Part shown: in pieces, positions 56,816 to 64,000 of the stretch | How positions within the stretch are numbered: the stretch's first letter is position 1 | Layout: each line of letters starts with the position of its first letter | Assembly: GCA_023213395.1 (NCBI GenBank) | Contig: CM041465.1 | Coordinates: 111,793,741 to 111,857,740, forward strand | Source of the DNA: Cycas panzhihuaensis | Taxonomy: Eukaryota > Cycadophyta | Reading direction: 5' to 3' | DNA length: 64,000 bases | The notes under the pieces: model-generated | Seen by the model: only the letters and a program-made list of their open reading frames with translations | Told to the model about the DNA's origin: nothing | Database searches by the model: none | Program-made: the position numbers and the translations under genes

Positions 56816-58075
56816 GTGGAACCGATACATCATGAAGAGTATAAAGACTTGTACCATGAAGATGAAGCTTTGAAGGAAGAATTAGAGAATATAATGAAAG
56901 GAAGACCTTCCCAGCTTGCTTGGAAGGATGGTCTACTTTTCAAAGGGGAGCAGCTCTATGTTCCATCAAAAGGAGACAAGATCAAGTGGCTTAGAGAAGC
57001 CCATACTTCTAAAGTAGTTGGTCACTTTGGTATAGAGAAGACTTTAGCAAACTTGAGAAGATATGTTGTATGGAAAAAAATGCAAAATGATGTAAAACAA
57101 TATGTAAAAGGATGTGTAATATGTAATACTTCTAATCCTTCTTCTAGGAAATTAGGATTGTATACACCACTTCCTATTCCCACTAGACCTAGGGAAAGTA
57201 TCTCCATTGATTTCTTAGGGGGACTTCCCATGACTAGGAAGGGACATGATTATCTTTTTGTTGTTGTAGATAGGTTCAGTAAAATGATATGTCTAATACC
57301 TTGTAAGAAGACAATCACAGGTATAGGAGCAACTGAGTTATTCTTCGAGCATGTATGGAAGAATTTTGGCTTGCCTTCTTCCATCATTTCAGATCGGGAC
57401 ACTCGATTCCTTTCATCATTTTGGAAGTCACTATGGGAGATGATGGATACCAAATTGAAGAGGAGTACAAGTTTCCATCCTCAAATAGATGGACAAACCG
57501 AAGTAGTAAACAGAACTTTGGTACATTTATTGAGGCAATACAATTCCAAGCATCCAAAGACTTGGAATGAATCATTAGCTTTTCTACAATTTACATTTAA
57601 TAGAGTAATGCATGCATCACATTCTAAAGCACCTTTTGAAGTTTGTTTGGGATACTTACCTCAAAGTCCATTTGACTTGGAGTTTTCCATGCAAGCTAAG
57701 GAAGGATCTGTCAAAGAGAAGGAGGAGCATGACAAGGCTTTAAGATACTTGGAGAAGATCCAGAGAGTCCACAAAGAAGTACATGATCAACTTCTAAGGA
57801 CTCAACAAAAGTACAAGGAAAGACATGATAAGCATAGGCAAGAGTGTACTTTTTAAGAAGGAGATTTAGTATGGTTATACTTGAGCAAGGAGAGGTTAAA
57901 AGGAGAAGGCAAGAAACTCAAACCTATAAGGTATGGACCATTCAAGATTTTGAGAAAAGTAGGTGGCAATGCTTTCCAACTTGATCTTCCACCTTTTATG
58001 CAAATATATTCAGTAGTAAATGATGAATACTTAAAAATCTTTGAGCCCTCCATGATAGAGGAGAAACAAGACTAG
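56816..58075 (+). pseudogene. Integrase, chromovirus element 2
   Basis: An intact 346-codon stretch from 56816 gives a nearly whole integrase: zinc finger His63, His70, Cys100, Cys103; catalytic Asp132 (ISIDFLGG), Asp193 (ISDRDTRF) and Glu229 (GQTEVV), a DD35E triad with 35 residues between the last two. After a TAA at 57854 the C-terminal module follows in frame (YGPFKILRKVGGNAFQLDLP) to a stop at 58073. The chromodomain-like tail beyond is frameshifted by one missing base near 58103. Confidence 0.88.
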
Positions 58076-58303
58076 TTCACTTTACCTTCAGTTGATGATT
58101 TATATTGGAAAGTGAGGAGCCTCTCAAGGAAGATTGTATCTTGGAGAGAAAATCTACCAAAACAAGACATAAGACACATGAATCTTTTAGGATTGGAGTA
58201 GCAGAGTAATTGCCTAGTAAGGCCAAGTGGTTTAGTAGGAAATAATGAGAACAACACTTCCCTCATATCCAATTCTAAGCCAAACAGGAGTTGACTTTTT
58301 TCC

Positions 58304-58319
58304 AAGGAAGGGGGAGCCA
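58304..58319 (+). other. Polypurine tract, chromovirus element 2
   Basis: AAGGAAGGGGGAGCCA, identical to element 1, directly before LTR 3. Confidence 0.85.
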
Positions 58320-59381
58320 TGATCCAGGAGGATCTACCATATGTTTACAGGATGTGAAAAATTCTAGGCATTGGTATAACTAAAAGAGATATGGCCAAAT
58401 GGTATCAAAATTATATAATATTTTATGTAAAGGTAGAAGACACATCCCACTAGATGTGTACAAAAGTTGGGATTCATAAAATATCATTTGATTAGAGTTC
58501 AAGCCTTGTTTTGCATAAAATTAATCCCACAGCTAGCAGAAAAAAAACAACAAATACATATTATTATTAAATGAATAAAAATATGTCTAAATGACATCCA
58601 AATGAGCTAAAATTTTTATGAAATATAGGAGACATGTGTTCCTATATGTGTACTAAATTTGAGCATAATTGGAGTCAGCTAAGGTTAGTTACAAGCTACA
58701 ACGTTTAAGAATTACATGAAGGCCACTTGGATAGTAGAAAAATAGCAAATACATATTATAATTAAATGAATAATAATGTAGCTAAATGACATCTAAATGA
58801 GCTAAAATTTTGAGGAAGCGGAGGGAACATGAGATACTATACATGTACTAAATTTGACCAAAATTAGAGTCTGTTAATATTAGTTACAAGCTACAACTTT
58901 TTAAGAATTGCATGAAGGCCACTTGGACAACATGCATTCTGGTGGTTAGTGGTTATACTTGCATGATTGCCACTTGTTAAGCATGCAATTTTGGTTTCTT
59001 TTTATAAATTAAGCCCTATTAGGGGTTGGAGAGGTAGTTCTTGGAGGTGAAAGGCACTTGACTTGGGAAGCATCCTTGGAGAAGCATTTTGGAGGGTTGG
59101 AGTCCCCCTTATGGTGTAATTGTATCATTTATTCCTTGTAATTTTACTATTCTTTTGCTAGTTGATTTCTCCACCATTAAATGGAGATTTTCATAGTTTA
59201 ATAAAAGTACTACTCCTCATACCTTTGGATCAATGTCAAGAATAAATGATTTGGTGTAGAATTTCCTTTCGTGGGCTCATTGTTATTTTGATGTTATTGA
59301 TATTTCTACACTAACTCCCAGGATCTCAAGGAGAAAAGGTTGATAATTGACTTCTTCACCAACTAAGCTCTTTTGGGATCA
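58320..59381 (+). repeat. LTR 3 of the chromovirus pair
   Basis: 1062 bp, TGATCCAGGAGG to GGGATCA. TATAAA at 59003-59008 and AATAAA at 59200-59205. Confidence 0.92.
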
Positions 59382-59386
59382 ATGAT

Positions 59387-62106
59387 CCACCCATGAGGAT
59401 AGATGGCTCAATGATACTTATGTTTGATTTGGGTGGTTTCTCATACTTAGAGATGAATGTAAGAGAGAAGAAAGGGCCACTCTCAACCTAAACTATAATG
59501 GAAAGCTAACACCTTTTGTATTTCAAATATGGTAGGAGAGATAATCCTAAAGAATAGGAATTTTATACATTGAAAATACCAAGTCCTAATTTATCAAAAA
59601 TCCTCTAGGAATAGGAAGCATTTGTCATCATGAGAGGATAATCTTATACACCAATGATGCCAAACGTTGAGTGATCAAACAAATCTTAAATAAAGAGACA
59701 TGATCTAACTTAGGGAGGAGTAAATAAGAGAAATTAAGTACTAAATGTAAATCTAGGATGCAATTTTAAGTTGAGTGTAAACAACTTTTATTCAAGCAAC
59801 ATATCAATCAAACTATTCATAAATATACTTCCTTTTTCCTTTGTTACCTAATGGATTATAAAAATGGCCTTAACACATAAGAAATAGAAATTCTAAGTAC
59901 TTATATTTACCTCAGTTATTATAAATGCAATATTAAAGGTTTAAACAAATAAAGCAAGAAAGCAATGTATTCAAGAAAGATTCTTTTTTTGCTTTTCTTT
60001 GAAATGCAAGATAGGGTAGGGACAAGAAGGAAGCATAACTTAAGAAATATAATAAAAATGCTTACATATCAATCAATCAATTTCTAATCTCTTTTCGCTT
60101 TTAAATTTTGATCAAAGTGAGAGAAACAATGGAAAAAATCTCTAATGATCATTAAAACTTTAAAAGAAAAAGTAAAATTAAAAGGAGAGAAATAGACAAC
60201 CTTATAGGCTCACATCTATAAAAGCCCTCTTGTGATACATCATCATCTAAGCAAAGCTCCAATGTGTCTAAGATAGAATTATTTACTAACATAAATGTTA
60301 ATACAAGCACAATGGAGAATTAATCTAGAAATAACTTAAAATTAATTTCTCATATAATCTTTGTAACGTTCCTACTACACTTGGAGGATTATGAGAGAAG
60401 AAAAGGGGGTGAAAAGGCTTGGAACCCTATGAAATAAATACTGGAGTATCCTTAGTTTATACTCTTAAGATAATCCACTCATCTTCTTAGAGAGCTTCTC
60501 TAAGTTATGAGTAAACTTATGAACATGAGAGTTCCTTACTCTTAAATGAGAAACAAGCAAATAAGCTAAATATAAACAAGCATCAATAATAGAAGAGTAA
60601 ACTAATATACTCTATATAAAGAAATTAAACAACAAGCTATCTACCACTTTAATAAAAGGAAGAAAAATGCACAAGTGAAATATACCAAGTTACCCACAAG
60701 AAGATGTTCACTTGAAGAGAGTGATAGGATTTGCATTGGATTAGTGTTTTAATGGCTGCAATCTCTCTAGGCCAAAGCTCCAATAATTCATAAGAATCAA
60801 TGGAATATGCTTTGAAAGAAGAAGAGTAGTATGGATCAAGAATAACATATAAAGAAAAAGGAGAGATTTAAAGAGGATAGATCCAAAAGAAGAAAAGAGT
60901 AATAAGTTAGGTATGTTTAGCCCCAAGTCCTTAATTTCTTCATTCAATGGATAGAGATCATACTTTAAAATAGGCTCTTCTAAGGTACAAGTGATGGCCA
61001 TAAGGGTTAAGTCTAAAATTTAGTAGCACTTCATTTCACAAGTTGTTATCCTCCTCCTTGCGAAGAAAATAGATGGATTTTTTTAGAGTAAAAAGGAGGA
61101 GTAATTAGAAAACTAGAGGAAGGCAAGGTTGTAACCTTTCATAAACCATTATATATTTTAACCTAGTATTATATATTTTTTTCATATGAGAATATTAATA
61201 AGGTGAACCGCTATGAAAAACATAAGTTATAACATAAAATATGAGCTTAAAAGTACTAAAAATGTGAGTTAATCATAGATTATATTTCGTGTTATAACTA
61301 GGCCATGTTTTGAGAAGCAAGTGATGTTTTTGGTCATGCTTAAGAATGGGACCTATAGTAAAAATTATGACTTATAAAAAGTGATAAAAAATAAGAGAAT
61401 TATAAAAAAAAAAAATCAATAATGGGAAAATATCTAGTTAAAAAGTAAAATATGAAGTCAATATAGGAGTACATGGAGTAAAATAAGGAATTCAAAAGAT
61501 AAAAATGACTAAAAGTAAAACTTATTAAGTAAAAGTAAATGTTGAATGAGTGCAATATAAAGACAAGGCAAAGCTTTATAGGAAGTTAGAATAAGCTATT
61601 TTTATTAAGAACTTTTATGTTCTTTATATCATAGGCAATAATAGTCAAGCACAAGCATAATTAGTATGAGATCATTCAACCACCATGCCAAGTAGTCTAT
61701 TAAATCACCACATAATTATATAATAAAACCCCAACAATAAGTGAGATAAGGTAGGTAGCCTAGTCAATGTCATAAAAGGGACATGGATAACTGAAATATT
61801 TATCCCATTAGTAATGGAGCCTTTATGGATGGGTTGAAGTAGGATGGTAAACATTGCCAACCTTGCTAAAATTGATTTAATTGAAAACTTGACTTACCTA
61901 ACCTTTTTGTTGAGTTATCTAAAAGGATGAGGATGTCACTAATCATAAGAAGGATGAACGAGATGAGAGTATAAGGATGATTATAGAGGCTTGACATACT
62001 CTTACCTATTTTCCTAATTAACTTATTAAAAATAAATACCTAAGCTTTTTTAGTATTTTGTCCTTTTTACTTTTTATATTTTTGGTTATAAATGTAAACT
62101 ACCTAT
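59387..62106. other. AT-rich, no gene seen
   Basis: Scattered short frames only. 61200-61340 (GTTATAACTAGGCCATGTTT) shares some text with the right edge of the unidentified repeat near 40575 and could be a further fragment. Confidence 0.45.
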
Positions 62107-62463
62107 TGTTTAGGAACATGAAATTATACACAAATGTTCCCATCCAAAGAATCTTTTACCATACACAGTAAGTAAATAAGAGTATACATAGAAAATAGAT
62201 ACACAATACATAGGATTTACTTGGGAAAACTCTTTTAAGAAAACAACCACTACAAAATGATCCTTAATGGATCACATTGATTATTGCACAATTGATTTAT
62301 TACATTAAATACACAATGATGCAAGGCTTTTATACTCTTCCAAGAGGTGTCACTCGATTAGGGTTGTGACCCTCTAAATAAGTCACACCTTTTCATCTAA
62401 TCACCTGAGTTAAACCATATTAACATTAATATAGTAGCTTAATAATTAACTATGATATTAATA
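62107..62463 (-). repeat. 3' LTR of a minus-strand copia element, 357 bp
   Basis: The element strand begins TATTAATATCATAG (TG eroded to TA) right after a polypurine remnant (AAAGGGGGA, 62464-62472) and ends CCTAAACA. TATA-like GAGTATAAAAGCC on the minus strand at about 62325-62339. The 5-bp left flank is CCTAT; the partner is outside the window. Confidence 0.7.
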
Positions 62464-62479
62464 TCCCCCTTTAATGTGA

Positions 62480-63380
62480 ATATGGGGAGCCCACCAACTA
62501 CAATAGTTGTGTTATCATGAAGGTTGGAACTATCTTGTAACTTCTTTATCCTTATCAATATATCCTCTCTTAAGGATAATATTGGTGAGTCCTAATCTAG
62601 TATACATCTTCGTGAATTAATCTTCAATTACTGGCTTGGTGAATACATCTACAAATTGGAATTTACTTGAATAATAGTTGACCTACAGATTCCCTAACTT
62701 GATATGTTCACAGATGTAGTGGTGCTAAATCTTGATATACTTCATACATGCATGAAACTCTTGATTTTTTGATATACAAATAGTACTCTAATTATTAACA
62801 AAGATAATTAGATATAAATTAGAAACTCCAAGAAACTCTAAGAGACCTTGCAATGATATAACTTCCTTTGCACTAGCACCGAGTCCTTGATATTCTATCT
62901 CTATAGAAGATAATGCTACTATCTATCGCTTCTTCAACTACCACAAAATAAATCCATTACCAACACCAAATAGGTATCTAACAGTGGACTTTTGATTGTC
63001 AGAGTCTCCTCCCCAATCAAATTCCATGTAGCCATGCAACTTTATCTCTTCACCTCAATGGTATTCAATACCAAGATTAATTGTCCCCTTCAGGTACTTT
63101 AGAATTTGCTTTGCATGCAACTAAATGAGGCTCTTGAGAATTTTGCATATAGTGGGAAACCAATTCAATAGTGTATGCAATATCTAGCCTAATATGACTT
63201 AAGTAGATTAGACTCCTACTAACTGGTGATAGTTCATTCCATCTACAGAGGGTTTGGCCATATCCTTCTACAACCTTGCACCCTTTACATATGGTATTGC
63301 AATAGGTTTGCAATTCTATATGCTAAACTTATCTAATAGGTTCTTCACATACTATAACTACAACAACATGATTTGATCAT
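62480..63380 (-). pseudogene. RNase H and C-terminus of copia pol
   Basis: Minus strand in broken frames: GSLIYLSHIRLDIAYTIELV-type text (residues around 63230-63150), GYMEFDWGGDSDNQKST (Asp of copia RNase H), IVALSSIEIEYQGLGASAKE (Glu), KYIKI, HHYICEHIKLG, and QFVDVFTKPVIED near the end, the usual copia C-terminus (ADIFTKPL). Confidence 0.75.
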
Positions 63381-63988
63381 CCATATGCTTGATCTAAATA
63401 CCCAAGAAATAATAAAGTCTCTTGAGGTCTATCATGTCAAATGAAGCTCTGAAATTAGACTTGACTTCAATTATAACCTTAACATAGTTACTGCTAATGA
63501 TTAAATCATCAACATATACCACACAAGTAATTGTTAAAGTCCCTCTTCTTTTCACATACAAGCTTGGGTTAAGTTTTGAAATCTCAAAATCTTCAGCTTT
63601 CAACTTAGTATCTATCTTTTTATACCAAGCATAAGTGCTTGTTTCAGGCCATAGATTGACTTCTTTAACTAGAAAACAAGATGCTCCTAAATCCTAGAGG
63701 TTGTGATATATAAATCTTCTCCTTTAGATCTTCATTAAGGAATGCAAACTTAAAGTCTATCTCATGTAACTCCCAACCATAAGTAGATGCTAAGTAAATA
63801 AGGAAGCAGATTATTGTTATTCTAAAGACTAGTGCAAATGTCTCCTCATAGTGAATTCCTTTTTTTTGCTTGAATCCTTGCATGATAAGTTTGGCCTTAT
63901 ACTTGTCCACCTCTCTATTGGAGTGCATCTTTGTTTTATAGACCCACTTATATCCAACAAGATTCTTTGTTAAAGGGAGTGTAACCAA
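63381..63988 (-). pseudogene. Reverse transcriptase of copia pol (continues off the window)
   Basis: From 63988: LPLTKNLVGYKWVYKTKMHS, NREVDKYKAKLIMQGFKQKK, GIHYEETFALVFRITIICFL, YGWELHEIDFKFAFLNEDLK, then after a frameshift LYVKRRGTLTITCVVYVDDL with the YVDD active site near 63510 and LKRLYYFLGI. The Asp of the first RT motif is in HEIDFKFAFL. Gag and integrase should lie to the right of 64000. Confidence 0.85.
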
Positions 63989-64000
63989 ATCCCACGTATC

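Larger units (their letters stand above)
46942..59381 (+). mobile_element. Tandem pair of chromovirus-like Ty3/gypsy elements (LTR-internal-LTR-internal-LTR)
   Basis: Three LTRs (46942-47989, 52625-53685, 58320-59381) enclose two full internal regions in the same orientation. The outer flanks are ATGAC (46937-46941) and ATGAT (59382-59386), a 5-bp duplication with one C/T difference. No flank-like sequence separates the two units: the middle LTR follows the polypurine tract of the first and precedes the primer site of the second. This is the product expected from unequal recombination between LTRs. Confidence 0.9.

Noticed and set aside
60741-61001. 86-codon minus-strand frame
   Set aside because: Leu/Ile-rich chance frame in AT-rich DNA with no domain or context.
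1-64000. Host protein-coding genes
   Set aside because: No exon-like frame without transposon similarity could be supported anywhere in the window.

Overview
The window is plant nuclear DNA made almost entirely of decayed retrotransposons. Evidence: plant-type Ty3/gypsy and Ty1/copia polyproteins on both strands, initiator-Met tRNA primer sites next to several LTRs, a LINE relic, and no recognisable host gene, rRNA gene or bacterial signature. The species cannot be named. Most copies are AT-rich and carry many stop codons at old Trp, Gln and Arg positions (TGG to TAG or TGA, CAA or CAG to TAA or TAG), as expected from long-term loss of methylated cytosine. The first 10 kb is a GC-rich exception and is probably a younger or less decayed insertion.

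Layout. (1) 1-10082, minus strand: a Tat/Ogre-like Ty3/gypsy element (copy C) with a 2.24 kb 5' LTR, gag, protease, a pol gutted by internal deletion, and a long 3' region holding an RNase H gene and an antisense gene. Its right end sits in the integrase of a minus-strand copia relic (10083-12066). (2) 12.1-22.1 kb: a possible tRNA-derived SINE, an integrase plus RNase H of a second Tat-like copy (A, 14.25-16.5 kb), the antisense gene of a third copy (E, 17.0-20.8 kb) split by a solo LTR with perfect target duplication, and two tandem arrays. (3) 22.1-29.1 kb: an unidentified long repeat split by a Tork/Tnt1-like copia element (22735-27939, perfect 5-bp target duplication). (4) 29.7-38 kb: Tat-like copy B with integrase, antisense gene, RNase H and 3' LTR. 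(5) 38.6-42.6 kb: an inverted copy of the 22-29 kb repeat, then a LINE relic. (6) 44.2-44.9 kb: a gag relic. (7) 46942-59381: two chromovirus-like Ty3/gypsy elements in tandem sharing a middle LTR. (8) 62107-64000: a minus-strand copia element running off the window.

The most interesting pattern is a recurring 3' cassette in the Tat-like copies, placed between integrase and 3' LTR: (i) a sense-strand extra RNase H, (ii) an antisense gene coding for a plant-mobile-domain-like and coiled-coil protein with its own conserved TATA promoter, and (iii) a short motif, ATGAG-N2-TAAACTA, found just after the integrase stop and again just after the RNase H stop, and expanded into about ten copies at 21.04-21.55 kb. 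The parts vary between copies: A lacks the antisense gene, E lacks the RNase H, and C lacks the mobile-domain part. All copies seen here are broken, so a working form would have to be sought elsewhere in the genome.
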